Shown: positions 36,539-49,114 of the stretch, one piece after another | Position numbering within the stretch: position 1 is the stretch's first letter | How the letters are laid out: every line of letters begins with the position of its first letter | DNA from: Gnetum montanum | Taxonomy: Eukaryota; Streptophyta; Gnetopsida; Gnetales; Gnetaceae | Direction of reading: 5' to 3' | DNA: 64,000 bases | Assembly: GCA_015680685.1 (NCBI GenBank) | Contig: MNCI01018185.1 | Location: forward strand, 93,509 to 157,508 | Notes under the pieces: generated by a model | Databases searched by the model: none | Seen by the model: the letters and a program-made list of their open reading frames with translations, nothing else | Told to the model about the DNA's origin: nothing | Translations under genes and position numbers: made by a program

Positions 36539-38378
36539 ATGCCTCTCCTACAAGACAATAATAATGCCACACTTAGTGAGGAAGTTCATTGGAGAACCAA
36601 TGAACTATATGATGATGAAGATTGGAGTATACAACCTGAAGTAGGGGTTTCTTATAAACATGAACAAAAGTAATGTCATCCCAACACACGAAGACATAAC
36701 TTACAAGATGATGATGAACCCCTACTGGCCACTATAAGCCTAACGCAAATACAAGAGGTTGTTCAAATCTCACGTAGGCATTGTAAAGAGAGCTGTCTAC
36801 CCAAGCTTGATTTAAACAACTTTCCTACATTTTCAGGAGGCTATGACTTAGATCCCCATCAACATTTACAAGCCTTCTACGATGCCTGCACATGGAACAA
36901 CATTGATAATGGGTGGAAAAACCTTAAGCTCTTTCCAATGACACTTGTTGACCAAGAAAAAGTATGGTATAGATTGTTAAAACCAAATTCGATATGACGC
37001 TAGTCAACAATGGTAGAAGTATTTAACAAAAAATATCAAACCTATGCAAGAGTGTCAGCCTTGAGGAAAAAAATCCAAGGATGGAAACAAGCAAAACATG
37101 AACCCTTGGACATGGCCTTAGAAAGATATTATGCACTATTAAACAACTGTCTAGGCCATGGGTTTTTCAAGGAAAGGCTAATGTACCATATCATTGATGG
37201 GCTACGTAATGAAACAAGAGAGACCTTAGGAGTATATGCCCAAGGTCAACTATACGAACTACAAATCCATCAAGTCTAAGAGCTTATTAAGCGGGTAGCA
37301 AAAGAAGAAGGAGAATTAGCTAGATGGGAGAGGTTGAAAAACATCAATGGGACCAAAGTCTTAACTCAACAAAGGTCCATGATCATAAAAAGGAGAAATC
37401 AACAAATCTCAAGGTGGAAACATCACCTTTGCCAATACCACAATCGTTAGAAGAAGTTGAGGCAAAGATCAATAAGATGTTGGAATGGATGTATTAAAAG
37501 TGTGGAGAATTTATCAACACTATTGGAGATAGAGTGTTGACAACCCAAGAAGCAGGACAAAACATTAGACATTCAAAAAAAAGGAATGAAGGGAATAAGT
37601 GTTCAACTACCAATCCTACATATGAATGCAACATATGCCTGTACGATCACCCCAAAGGCCAATGCCCAATATTGTTACATTTACATGAGCATTGGGAAAA
37701 CACACTACATCCAGAGTTTGTACAGAGATACTGTGTTCAATCACAATGGCAACAATCCCAGTCATGGGGAAGACCACCATTAAATTGGAGGCACCCTTCA
37801 TATTTTCCAAATCCAAACGCTTATCAAGTTCAACATCATGTTTCTCCAATTGGGCCAACATACTTTATCTCACCACAATACCATTCTCCTGAATACTATC
37901 AACGCATGCCTCCAACACAACCACCACCTTGTGCACCTTATATCCCTCCTAGTTTTCAGCATTCTCATCCTTTCCCTCCTTCCAGAGTGCCACCAATTGT
38001 TCCTAATGTACTTGCACCACCACAACAACCCACGAACGTTACTTGTGCTAATAGTGCCAACAGCAGTGAGAAACCTCCTCAACATCAAAAGTGCCCCTTC
38101 TTTAAACATGGTCATAAGAAGGGACAACATAATTCAGAGGCCACTGCATCCTCCAACTTAGCACAAGTTCCACACTATGGTGCACCCTTATCTTCAAATC
38201 CAACGCCTCATGTGACTTCATCAAGGCCACCATCTAACACTCCAACAACCATATGGCCTAATGAACACAACCATGGGAGGCATCATCCTAATCCTTGCAT
38301 ACCATCTAATGGTCCCAAATATCATAGTGGGTCAACTCATTATCTGGAAACTACATCGTATAAATTTCCCTAGGATGT
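36539..38378 (+). pseudogene. A Gag remnant with zinc-knuckle-like region
   Basis: Gag of the Athila type, which would form the particle shell. Start chosen at 36539 (MPLLQDNNNATLSEEV). The acidic N-terminus is followed by the Retrotrans_gag core from about 36800 (LNNFPTFSGGYDLDPHQHL, FYDACTWNNIDNGWKNLKLF). 37010-37279 is a clean stretch (MVEVFNKKYQTYARVSALRK, GHGFFKERLMYHIIDGLRNE). A frameshift near 37380 moves the reading to 37534-38373. That part has CNICLYDHPKGQC, a C-X2-C-X3-H-X4-C knuckle-like motif, and then a long proline, histidine and glutamine-rich tail. No protease active site follows. A PPT-like AGTCATGGGGG lies just after the tail. B and D share the same order. Confidence 0.85.
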
Positions 38379-40218
38379 TTACTATAATCAAGTGTGTGAA
38401 CACCGATGGGGCAAATATGACCAAGCCAGAATACTTTCAACATGCAAGGATCCTCATCTTTCATTTATTAATCCTTTCCATGCTCAATCGTTTAGTCATG
38501 GGGGATATCTCCCTTTCTAATAACAAGCAGGACTAATAAATATTTTTCATTTTCTTTGATTTTACAACTTTTTGTTTTTCAGTTTTTCATTTTTCAAATT
38601 TTTGTTTTATCTTCTTCTATTTTTGTGTTTTTGTCTTTTTATGTTTCTATAAGTAATCTCGTCTATGAATAAAACATTCATGTGAATCGTTGGTTGAGGT
38701 GTGTTCTATGTTATTAAGTCATGAGTGATCAATTATTTAGAATAGTGAGCCCATTACGTCCACTCATTCACTCTACAAATAAGAGGTTCTATTCAAGGGT
38801 ACAGTGGTATTCTTGACATTTTTAAAACTTAAAATTAATTTTGTGTTTATTATACCCAGAATGAAGGAGGATGGACCAAGAGGGAATGATTAGGGTGTGA
38901 CATCAAGGGGACTTGCGGATTCTCTTTGGTAACATCTATGGGAGTTGTCATGCAACGTGGTTGTATTAAGATCCTTGTAGATCTAATGAAAAATGGGAGT
39001 AAGAGTAATCACAAAGGGCACTCAAAATCAAATGCTATTCTAGGGGGTCCCACTAGAAAGACATTCATCCATGCTTGAAGGTTAGTGGCTTCTTTGGATT
39101 CAGTAAAGTTCAAAAAGAAAAAAAAGGAAGAGAAAAAAAAAGAAAGTGCCATAAAACAAAAGTCACTCCTCCCTTGAATAAAAAGCCAAGTGATCATACG
39201 CTTTGGTGTTATGGTACTTTCATAGTTTTTCATCATGGGATGAAACAATGCAATGTCACTACTTAGAGGAATGGACTTGGTCCTGACCTTGGAATGATGG
39301 GTTAATGCCACCTTAATCATCAGGATTCATTGTACCTTGGGTCAGTTACCTCATGTCCCGGCCTCTACGATCCCGTTGTATACTTTGTCTTATCTCACTG
39401 TTTGTGTAATTATAGGTCATGACCCATGTAGCATAGAATTTTCATCTCATTCTGATGATATTTACATATTTGTGTTTTATGGAGTTAGTGTGGATTACAT
39501 TTAACCCTTCTAGTGCCCACGGACACTTTAAGTGTGGTTACACAAGGGCATTATAGGTTGAGACCTTCTTTCGAAAGGACCCACTTGTGTAATTTTTGTT
39601 GTAATATTCACTAATTCTATAGCTTACACACATAATTTCTTACCCTCAACTTAATTTTTCAATTGATTTTCTTTCCCTACTATTATCCCTCTAAATTTTA
39701 ATTTTCCAATGTACCATTACATACCCTTTTTCTTAACCGCCCAAGTTTTTATTGATAAAATTCACATCATCATCATTCATGGTGCCTTTCAAATTGATGA
39801 AATTACCCTAGAACATTTTGATACTAGCCAATGTCCTTAATTTCCAACGTTAATTTCGAAAAAATCATTAAAATAGTTGGTATTTTTCATGTGTCTCATA
39901 TTACTTGGGATGAGATATTATGTCCCATTTACCTATAAATAGGTACCCCCGTTGCAACACTTAGCATCATTTTGCCATTCACACGGGGGGAGTTGTTGAA
40001 ATTTTTCTCTATGACCTACAACTACATGACCCTTGCTTTTCCACTTATATCTCACTTGTTGGTGCTCTGATTTTTATTCTGTTTGAACCTACTTGAACTT
40101 GGAGTGTTCAGCTTAGTTGTGGGGGAGAGACACTTGCCAAAAAGTCTGTAACTTTTTTGATATTTATCATCACCCAAAGGACATCAATTAGGGTAATTAA
40201 CTTTAACACTTAGAATAA
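38379..40218 (+). other. A spacer with internal PPT-like sites
   Basis: Non-coding sequence in the position where pol would lie. AGTCATGGGGGAT is at 38494-38506, followed by a TAATAA stop cluster and a T-rich tract at 38545-38650 homologous in style to the tracts after the matching sites in B and C. Other G-rich purine runs lie at 39982-39993 and 40119-40129. No coding domain was recognised. Frames such as 39075-39266 are compositional. Confidence 0.65.
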
Positions 40219-43178
40219 TTATGCCTAAAAATCATATAACCCTTAGGTATACTGAGAAATTAAAAATGGCAACCACCTAAGTCATAGGACTCATTATTAC
40301 AAACTTTCGGGCATGATCACACGTTATAACATAAAATATTTAACTAAGGCAAGTAGTAAGGTATAACTTGACTTTGAAAACAACCTTACTAATGCTTGAC
40401 CCATGTGATTGCAAATGGCCCTGAAACGTGCATAGTAGGAGGGTCCTGCCCAAGGTGGAAAGAAACAATCTCGGAGAGGGGGAAGACAAGGTCTTGCCAG
40501 ACAACATGCAGAATAGGAGGAGCACTCATTCAGCATCCATCAAGATGAACCTCCTACTAGACGGTCTGGGCAGGTAGAAGGAGGAGCTACTGCTGCACCT
40601 GAACTAGAACAACAACTAACGTTGCCCCTGGAGTGTGTTCAGGCTATCCATGAGAAGTCCACATTCACTGCGGTGATTGTGGAGTTGAACTTTGAATCCT
40701 TTCAGAGTTTGCTCCTGAGGCTGTTAGGGATCACCTCAAGAGGTCTCCCTTATGGCCTATCCTGTCTGAAAGTGGTGCCTGGTAACTAGGAGAGACATAC
40801 CAATTTTGGCACAATAAGGAGCAAGGAACTACTATTAACATTTGTGGTGTGATAGTTGAATTCTCTACACAAGCTATTTTGGAAGTGTTAAACCTTCCAA
40901 ATACAGGGCCCAAGGTTGCTCGGTTATCCACCCGTTCAAACCCCGATGTGCAAAAGGATTGGTTGGAGAAGGCTTATGTCAGAGATAAAGCTTTTGGTGA
41001 ATTGACGATGGAAGAGAGAGTTTATTTCAAAATTGGAACATATCACCTCTTCCCCACAAAAGGCTTAAAAAGAATATCCATGTATGTAGCTAGAGGATGT
41101 ACAGTGTTGATGGGAAAGAGTAACGCTAACCTACCCCATCTATATTTGATGGAGATCCTGAGACGGTTCGAAGAACAAAAGATAGGGAAGATGGCACTGC
41201 CTTTCCCTTGTCTTATCAGAAATTTGTGCCAACGTGCGGGTATTTGGGGATGCACCAATGATGTACTTTGAAAAGCCCAAACTACTTCATATGATAAATT
41301 GTTGAAAGCACCAGCTCCAAGGAAAAGCACTAGTAAAGAGTTGGGACCTGAAAAATAAGAAGAATAGATGGCTGGACCCAGTCAACCTCCAGCCACAGGT
41401 CCCAACCAACAACAAGAAGCAGGGCCTCGCACAGGCCAGGATCAGCCACTGCCGCTGCAAGACTACAGACCATTGATGAGCCATCTTAGGGCCATCACTG
41501 AGATGATCAGTTGGGAAAGTCATGATGACACAAACCTCTTCCATGTCATCGATGATGCCAATCATCCTACAGTTTCATTGGATCAGACAAGGGGGAAATA
41601 TCCATTCAAACAAGAGGAGGGGAAAGTAGATGGTCACAACAGATCTTAGGGAATGCAACACCTTTCTAGGTGCAGTTAGAGACTGGTGAAGGGGCCATTG
41701 TGGTGGTTATGCAACACCAGAATGCCATGGGAGCTGCTAAAGTGGTCATTGACCACATTAAAGAATCTTTTAACGTATCTGTTATGCCACCGATAGATCT
41801 CTTAGGAGCACGGGATGCTCAAACTCTTGTCAGAACCTCAATGACTCATGAAGAACATAAGGATGTGCTAGATCGATTGCTACAAACAGGGCAAGTTCTA
41901 ACGTCCTTGTTTGACATCCCTCAGGATGTCATAGCAATTCAATCAAACCTCATTTCCACAAAGGGGAAGCTGGTCATATCCAAAGTAAGGGTCAAGCATG
42001 CTGAAGTTGAAGTGCAAAAATTACAAGAGTAGCTCATAGCGTTACAAGCAGCACAGTAGGATCCTCTGCAATTTGTTTTCACAGACCAATTAGAAAATTT
42101 CAGAACCGAGCAACTAACAAAGTTGATTGTAGAGAATAAAAATGTGGTGAATGAAAAGGAGAAGGCTATCTAGGATGCCTCCGCAACATAAGCGCAAACC
42201 CATGCACATCTTAAGGCACACAATGCCTTAGAAGAAGAAAACAAGCAGCTAGTTGCAAATAATCTTCAGTTGATCACTGTAGAAAAACAAAAGAACGTTC
42301 TCGATGAACACTTTCATCAATTATGAGAAAAATTCATTTGGTTCAATTGAGATGTAAGCCATTTAGCCAAAGAAAATTGAACCTTCTCAATGTAGGAGAT
42401 ATGTGCTATTCGACAAAAAATACCAATTGAGATAAGCACATGGTAGAATGAGGCTAAAAGACATGAGAAGCTGAAGAAGCACTTTCGCAATCAGGTGGGG
42501 ATGTATAAATAGATCCTTCAAAAGGAGATCCTTATGGCCAAGGCTCAAATCAACACTATCAATGCTCAACACACTGATTGGGGGGCCATATTTGACACTT
42601 ACGCCTTTGCCCACCAAGCAGAAGTTAAGAATTGAGACCTGTAGATTCAGGACTTGACAGAATACATGGAGTTGGTAAACCTCAGATATGCCAACCTTTC
42701 CATGTTAACAATAGAGTTCCTGAGAATAGAGCTTGAGCAGTAGGTAGCTTCCACCCACATCAAATATGAAGCAAAATTTGCAGAATGTAAGAAGCTGGTG
42801 GAGAAATTGGATGTTGCAAATTTTGAACTCGTGGTGGTAAAAGCTAGCTACCAAGGACAAAAATATGTTGCAACCAACTTGGCTCGACAACTAATAGATC
42901 TTCATGAATACAAAGACAAAGCCAGAGCCTATGCGGAGGAACGACGGGTGTTTGCGGCATGGTATGTCAAGGCCAACCAAATGTTCCCGCAACTACCCTA
43001 TTCGTGGGAGGTGCCAACTCCATCAAACATTGGAACACTAGCATGGATGACACAAGACCCTCGGTCCAAAGAGGAGAAGCTCCAGGCCATACTTCAATGC
43101 CATCAAGCTTCAAATCCTAGAGCATATGATAAAAGGAAAGCACCGATGGAGGAGCCACTACCACCAAGAACTACATGA
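40219..43178 (+). pseudogene. A ORF2 (plant transposon protein, Athila third ORF)
   Basis: Extra ORF found downstream of pol in Athila-type elements, function unknown. 40849-41271 is the best-preserved domain: VRDKAFGELTMEERVYFKIG, then VARGCTVLMGKSNANLPHLY, then MALPFPCLIRNLCQRAGIWG, matching the putative plant transposon protein family. 41368-41649 is a proline and glutamine-rich linker. From about 41670 to 43178 the sequence is long, charged and heptad-like, with YMELVNLRYANLSMLTI near 42665, probably coiled coil. Frame changes near 41650 and stops (near 42030, 42050, 42170, 42330) disable it. D has the same protein in its 32692-32997 and 8456-11021 pieces. No membrane segment was seen. 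Confidence 0.75.
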
Positions 43179-43315
43179 GTTCCAAATTTTTGTAGTTGTA
43201 GCATTTTTTCTATGTTGTGTCTTCCCACACTGTCACATCATTTCATTTTTTTCACATCTAATAATCCCATACATATCCATTGTGTAATCACTGTAACTTG
43301 AGGACAAGTTTTTAT

Positions 43316-43330
43316 TCAATCGTGGGGGTA
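43316..43330 (+). other. Polypurine tract of element A
   Basis: TCAATCGTGGGGGTA directly abuts the 3' LTR start TGATGGGATG. The CG in place of CATG may be a private change. Confidence 0.8.
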
Positions 43331-43486
43331 TGATGGGATGCGATATCGCATGGGCCACGATATCACATATGCAATATCGCATCTACCGCGATATCACATC
43401 CGCTGCGATATCGCATATGTGACATCGTGTCTTCCCCTACGATATCACGTACATGATATCATAGTCTGTCATAATGTTTATAAATA
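43331..43486 (+). promoter_or_regulatory. U3 of A 3' LTR: expanded GATATC palindrome array and TATA box
   Basis: About eight copies of a 15-17 bp module with GCGATATCGC, CGATATCACA or a degenerate form, followed by TATAAATA. The 5' LTR of the same element has about six, so copy number has changed since insertion. Confidence 0.75.
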
Positions 43487-44195
43487 ATTGTTTATCATCC
43501 TAGTTTAGTTCCTTAGCAAAGCTCTGGCAGTTTTCCCCTTCCAGATATAGAATATTTTTCAATGTCTACCCACAGTGTGGTGATTGTAATTGTATGACAT
43601 CCTTTATTCGAGTGTGATGTACTTGGACATGCACATGACCAAAAATAAAGATCAAGATTACTTCATCATTGTAGCATTCACTTTGTTTATTTATTTATTT
43701 AAATGTTATTTACTACTTTCTTAATTAGTTTCTCTAACCCTTAAACTCCTAGTAATGCGGAATGAGTACGACTTGATTACAAGCATTTAAGTGTGACTAC
43801 TTGGTAACCTAGTGGTATACCTAGGATCTGCACTTGGTAATCCTAGTGGTAGTCATACACGAAGTCCAAGATGTGTACAGATAATCAAGGAACAGATTCT
43901 CATCGCACTTAGGCTAGATTAGATTTTCTTACCCTTTCCTCCTAGCTTAGTGTAGTTAATATTATTTTCCACTACCTTCAAGAGTAGCATTAGAATTAGG
44001 AACACATCATACACCTCACTCTAGACTAAAGCATACGTGACAAATATAATACTAGTCCAGGTGGGAAGATAGTGAACTGCGACATAAGGTTAACTATCTA
44101 GGTGCCACAACTAGTCCGTTTGTGGAGTTCGACCAGATTGCACGTGAAAATGCTCATATTTGTATGGTTGTGTAGGGGTACCTCACCACTCATCA
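43331..44195 (+). repeat. 3' LTR of element A
   Basis: 865 bp with TATAAATA at 43479-43486 and AATAAA at 43644-43649, ending CACTCATCA. It is about 40 bp longer than the 5' LTR, largely through a longer palindromic U3 and an insertion near 43670-43690. Confidence 0.95.
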
Positions 44196-45140
44196 GAATT
44201 GTTGGATGTTTTTTGTACATCAACTCATAGGGAGAGTAGCTAATTGAAAGTTTCCATGTTGAGTGATAGGCCCAAAGGACATTGTTGAGTTTGGTGCTCC
44301 AATCTCTCCTATATTTGCTAATAGTTCTTGTTAGAATCTTTATGGTCTTCTTGTTAGTAACCTTTTCTTGATTGTTGGCTTAGGTGTGATAGGGTATTAT
44401 TAATTTATGTTCAACCCCCAAGCATTGCATGTGTTTCTAAAAAGTAGCACCTATAAAATGGGTTCCATTATTAGAAATTAGTACATGTGACATCCCAAAC
44501 CTATTCACAACATTTTTTGTACAAATCAAACAATAGTGGATGATGTACAATTGATGATGGTTGTTACTTTTGCCTGTTTGGTATAGTAGTCAATGGCTAT
44601 GATAATATAGGACTTTTTTTTGGATATGGGTGTGATGGGACCCATGAAATATATGTCCCATATGTCAATGGATTTTAGTGGTTGAATCCACTATTATGGA
44701 TCCTCCATTTATGTAATCATCCCACCATCTCACTAACAATGTTTACAAGATTAGATAAACTAGTAAGCATCCTTGAAGATTATGGGCTAACATTATCCTA
44801 CCATTAAGATTTTTATGGTTGTGCATCTTTCTACATAGTTTCCTTTGCAAGGACCTTCATGAGCATCCTAGAGAATGTGTAGTTGATTAGCATCAGGTAC
44901 ATACCAACAAACCATGCCATTGGCACATACCTTGTAAAGGTGTCCATTGATTTCCATGAAGTGTTTGGCCTGATGAAAAAACTATTATTTTTTCCTCTAG
45001 TCTAGATCTTGTGGCATCTCCTAAGTAAAAAGATAAGTGAGGATGGCATCATACCATTTTGGTTTTGTAGGCACCTATTCATTTTTTGCCCTAGCAAAGA
45101 GGAGTTCATTAGGAAATTGATCACAAAGTGGGCTCTCCTC
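44196..45140 (-). pseudogene. D integrase, N-terminal and core part
   Basis: Minus-strand integrase running toward element A. Around 44890-44740 the zinc-binding region reads HEGPCKGNYVERCTTIKIL and then FKDAYQFI with CKHC. The rve core follows: DIWDIYFMGPI and YIIIAIDYYTKQAKV near 44640-44560, a damaged NGTHF-like region near 44470, and SKYRRDWSTKLNNVLWAYHS around 44330-44260. It ends at SPYELMYKK next to the A insertion, and the C-terminus continues at 35582. Stops are numerous but the order is that of an Athila integrase. Confidence 0.85.
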
Positions 45141-45690
45141 CTCTTTACTATCCCATCATAACCAAAACAAGTGATCAACAATCACATTCTCAATTCCTTT
45201 TTAATCTACGATTGTGAGATTGAATTCTTACAAGATCACTAGCCACCATATGACATAAGTGCTTACCATTTTCTTATTCATGTGGATGTAGATGACACTA
45301 CAATCAATATGCACAAATACTTTATATCCAAGCACATAGTGCTTGAACTTTTATAGAGCATACACCACCACCATTAGTTCTTTCTCTGTGATGGTGTAAT
45401 TCAACTATGCACCCAAAATTCTTTGAATTGCACAATGGATGTAATATGGATATTTATTATCATCTACCTACATAAGCATGACCTCCAAGACATAATTAGA
45501 TGAATATGTCATTATATGAAATGTTTTCGACCAATCAGGTGCTCATAGAATTGGACTCCTTTTGAGCTTCTACTTGAGGCTTTGAAATACATTTTCACAT
45601 TCTTTGGTCTAAATGAATGAAGCATCTTTCTTCATTAGTTCAACCAATGATTTTTCAATCTTAGAGAAATTCTCAATAAATTTTCTATAG
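45141..45690 (-). pseudogene. D RNase H domain
   Basis: Minus-strand gypsy RNase H after the RT. It reads KECENVFQSLK and KLKRSPIL (the connection), then YPYYIHCAIQRILGA, LNYTITEKELMVVVYAL and KFKHYVLGYKVFVHID, as in the RNH_like domain of plant elements (YYxSRxLxxAQxNYxxTEKExLAVVxAxxKFRxYLxG). The TEKE catalytic glutamate is kept; other catalytic positions are uncertain. Several stops. Confidence 0.85.
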
Positions 45691-46328
45691 TAGCTAATGT
45701 GTCCAAGGAATGATAGAAAACCTTTGACGATTTCTAGTTGGTTGGTGATTCCTTGGATGATCCTTATTTTTCTAGGCTCTACCTCGATCCTTGTCTAAGA
45801 AATTATGTGCCCTAATACAATCCCTTATTAGAACATGAGATGGTTGTTTTGCCAATTCAGTTGTAGGTTTGTTTCTACACATCCTTTTAGTACTTGCTCA
45901 AGGTAGTCCAAGGCTTTGTTGAATCTAGCATCATAAGTAAAGAAGTCATCCATAAGTACTTCCACTTTTCTACCAATTTTCTACTGAAAGATTATTAAGA
46001 CTAGGCATTGGAAAGTGATAGGATCATCTCACAAACCAAAAAGCATCTTGTGATATGTAAAGGTCCCCCAAAGACTCATGAATGTTGTTTTGACCTAGTC
46101 ATCTAGAGCAACTTGCATTTGGTTATAGCCACTATAACCATGCAGAAAACTATAATAGTAATGCCTAGATATGATGTCCAACACCTAATCAATGAATGAT
46201 AATGGAAAATTATATTTGAATGTTGTCATGTTTAATAGCCTAAAGTTGATACAAACCCATCATTCACTACCTCTCTTTGGCATTATTATAAATGGGTTGA
46301 CCCACTTGCTATCCATAATGGGGTAGAA
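45691..46328 (-). pseudogene. D reverse transcriptase domain
   Basis: Minus-strand RT. From about 46325 it reads VFYPIMDSKWVNPFIIMPKR (fingers), then FLHGYSGYNQMQVALDD and GTFTYHKMLFGL near 46120-46050, EVLMDDFFTY near 45955 (an xxDD box with LMDD where Athila RTs usually have FMDD), NLQLNWQNNHLMF, a GIVLGHIIS phrase, and GFLSFLGHISYYRKFIENFS around 45720-45660. The active-site aspartates are readable. It begins immediately at a deletion junction with the protease (about 46325), so the usual protease-RT linker is gone. The fingers are also shorter than normal, which may belong to the same event. Confidence 0.85.
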
Positions 46329-48954
46329 GACCTTTACATGGTTCATTCCTAATAATCTATAAATAGATAAGAGGAATCCTAGGATCAACTAATTTCCTGA
46401 GAAGATTACCAACTCAAATCCAATTAGATATGACATGAGTGAACATAATAATATGGATTTTGAATGATAGTTGGTTTGAATGGAACCCAATGAAATGGTT
46501 TATAGAGGATGAGGTAGGAGTAGGGTGATCAACCACCTAAGTTTGTGAGGGCTTAGTAGGGCTATTGGGTCAAAAGAATGTTCTTTTTTGAGCATGAAGT
46601 TCCAAACCACTTGGTCAATGAACTAGTTGTAGATTAATAGCCCTAGTAGCATTACATTGCTATGGTTGGGCTAAAAGTTCATCCTACATGGATAGAGTAG
46701 GTGATAGCTACGTTAAGGATGGAGGAATAGGTGCAAGAATAGGAGGATGATAAGGATAGAATGCGGTATCCCTCCTAGAATGTAGAGTATGAGCTCTATA
46801 GTATTTAGGAGGGTAGTAGTGATTTTGGAAAGGAGAGATGTAACTCAAAGAGTCACATGGAGGCAAGGATTGCTAAACGTAATACCCATATGGATTTGAT
46901 TTTCTGTAAGGGTACTACTACCTTGGTGGTGACATGCCCCATGATTGTGGTTAATGCCACTATTGATATTGCTTCTACAGTTATGGTGGAGTTCCACTTA
47001 TATAATATTGTTATTTCTTATGAAATAGCTTGGGATTTCCTTAAGGAATAGGCAATCTTCTAGGTGTTTATCTTTTTTCTAGTCATGGATTTAGAGCATA
47101 CATCCCAAACTCTTGTATGTGTGACATGATAGGGTAACATCCCTTAGGATCTTCATGTTGGCAGATGTCACACCCACTATCTTCATCTAATTTAGCATCA
47201 ATAGCTTCCTCTACTACAACAATCTTACCCTTACCCATTTGATTAGCACATTCAACTTCCTTATGCCTCTTGTGGTCATAATCATTACCTTGTTCTTTGG
47301 ACTCTTCAACAATTTTTAGGAAAACTTGAAGTTTGCTATTCATAGAGTCCCATAACTAATTTAACTTAGCTAAAAATTTAGAGGCAAATTTTTGAATCAA
47401 TAAGGGTTCTTGGTTCACCATCTCATCAAGTGATGAGTCCTCCTCACTATCAAAAAATTGAACCTCCCTCTTGCAAATGGAAGGATTGTAGTTGTATTGT
47501 TATAAAATTTCACATATCCTCAACTCTCCTTCTTTTGCTACCTACTCAATTAGCCTTTAGATATAATGGACTCTTAAGTTATATAGTCTTCCTTGGGCAT
47601 AGGTCTAAAGAGTTTTCCTCATTTCAGATCAAAGCCCATCTATGATGTGGTGAACCATGGCTTGGATGTTGATGTAATAAGAAATAATATATGTCCATGG
47701 TGGCATCCAAGAACTCATGTGTTTCTTACTTCCAACCTTGGATCTAACTTCTTAGATTGGTCACTCAGAAGTACATTTGATACTTGTCATTGAATAGTTT
47801 GAACATTGTACTTCATCTATGGATTTATTTTGGCTCTAAGGATCGGTACTAGCTATTTGTTTCTTTTATAAGTATCATGAGAAACAATTTAAGCTTTTGC
47901 CAGCTATTTTACATGTTTTTAAGGCACATGCATCATGAAAAGCTTGAAGATGAATTTGTGAATTAGAATTATATCCCCACTCAAACTTAGGGATGTTGAT
48001 CATGTCTAGCCTCTTGATCTAGCTATCTTTCACATGCCTTATTAAAATTATCATTGCCTCTATGATGTTTAGCATACTTCAAGTAGCAAGAAAAGGCTCA
48101 TCATAGACATGATTCTAGTGCCTATGATGCCATCTACTACCCATTTCTTTCATGGTAATGGGCCTCTCTTGAATAATTGCACCCCAAATCTTGACTTGCT
48201 CGATGATCCCTACAATCATATCAATCTTGTCAGTTACCCCCATCATGATTGCATCCCCTATGGTTGCATTTAGAGATAAGAAAGGAAGAAGATGACAATG
48301 AAGGTGAAGAGGAAGGAGGACTAGCACCATCATAGTTCTTGTCATCCCCTCTTCGGTAGTTATGACCATGATCATGATCATGCTACTTACTCACATCCTT
48401 GCCATGACTCTCCTCCTTGGATCTCCCTTTGTCATGGGATCCATTCTTGCTAGAACCCAAATAATGGATTGTGGATTGCATGTTCTGGTTTTGACTTCTT
48501 CACTAAAACTAAAGAGAGGAGTCTCTCTGTATGGAAAATCCCCAGAGAAGGGTTCTCCATCATCATTTTGATATGTTAGAAATGAGGAATCATTGGACAA
48601 CTTACCCTTCACAAATTTGTAATGTTGCTCTAGTTATCGATCCCTTAGTCATTGTGCATCAATGAGATGATAATCCCTGGCATCGCTATCCTACACAACA
48701 TATTCAGCATGAAGCCCTTAGATGCCTACCCACATGAGATTTTGTTGGAGCATTGCAGGAATGGATCGATTGGGAGACAAAAAAATGTTTTCCTCCATGT
48801 CTTCCCACTACAGTAGTTCATCCTAGTGTAGAACAAAGGTGAAATTGGGTACATACTCATTAGGATGAGCATATACCACTTTGTATTGTTGGGGGACTTG
48901 CTAATTTTCTATGTTAAACTTGGATAAAGAACCACTCTTGTGAGAAGAAATCAT
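46329..48954 (-). pseudogene. D Gag with truncated protease start
   Basis: Minus-strand Gag with a probable start at 48954 (MISSHKSGSLSKFN). Around 48870 it reads VPQQYKVVYAHPNEYVPNFT, close to VPQQYRVVYTHPDEYISNFT in C and the matching part of B. The core lies at about 47950-47600, including an AYxQGRLYNLRVH-like segment near 47560. 47343-47083 has the acidic linker and CDICQHEDPKGCYPI, the knuckle-like motif. A proline and tyrosine-rich tail follows. The protease begins near 46420 (LLRKLVDPRIPLIYL, as HLPRKLTNPRSPLIYL in B) but stops at CKGLL, before the DSG active site, and joins RT sequence. Many stops. The overall order is the same as in A and B. Confidence 0.8.
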
Positions 48955-49094
48955 GTATTAGAAGATAAAAGATGTAGTGTGCTTCCTTAAAATTATTGTA
49001 GTTATTTTGAGGTATGATATGAATTTAGGGCTCATTTCAACAATGTTAAATAATTTTTCACTAAGTCCTAGATAGTGCATGTAATGAACAAAAG

Positions 49095-49114
49095 GTCCAC
49101 ATAAATAATGCTAA
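49095..49114 (-). other. Primer binding site of D (decayed tRNA-Asp type)
   Basis: The complement starts TTAGCATTATTTATGTGGAC, adjacent to the LTR. 11 of 20 positions fit TTGGCGCCGTTGCCGGGGAC and most differences are transitions. Confidence 0.55.

Larger units (their letters stand above)
35583..44195 (+). mobile_element. Non-autonomous Athila-like element A (gag + ORF2, no pol)
   Basis: 8.6 kb element with LTRs at 35583-36406 and 43331-44195, PBS 36408-36425 and PPT 43316-43330. It sits in the integrase of element D. Flanks are GAAGT (35578-35582) and GAATT (44196-44200), a 5-bp target duplication with one change. The LTRs are by eye about 90% alike, younger than D's. The internal part has gag (36539-38370), a spacer and ORF2 (40219-43178), with no RT, RNase H or integrase. 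The gag-to-ORF2 spacing is too short for a decayed pol, so the gene is deleted rather than unrecognised. Confidence 0.9.

Noticed and set aside
37838-38161. 107-residue overlapping frame in A's gag tail
   Set aside because: Shadow of the proline and histidine-rich gag frame; no independent support.
40219-43178. Third ORF of A as an env-like gene
   Set aside because: No signal peptide or membrane helix; the sequence fits the plant transposon protein plus coiled coil instead.
43331-43470. Regularly spaced palindromic repeats, CRISPR-like at first sight
   Set aside because: Units are 15-17 bp, degenerate, lack unique spacers of fixed length, and lie in LTR U3 before a TATA box in a plant genome.
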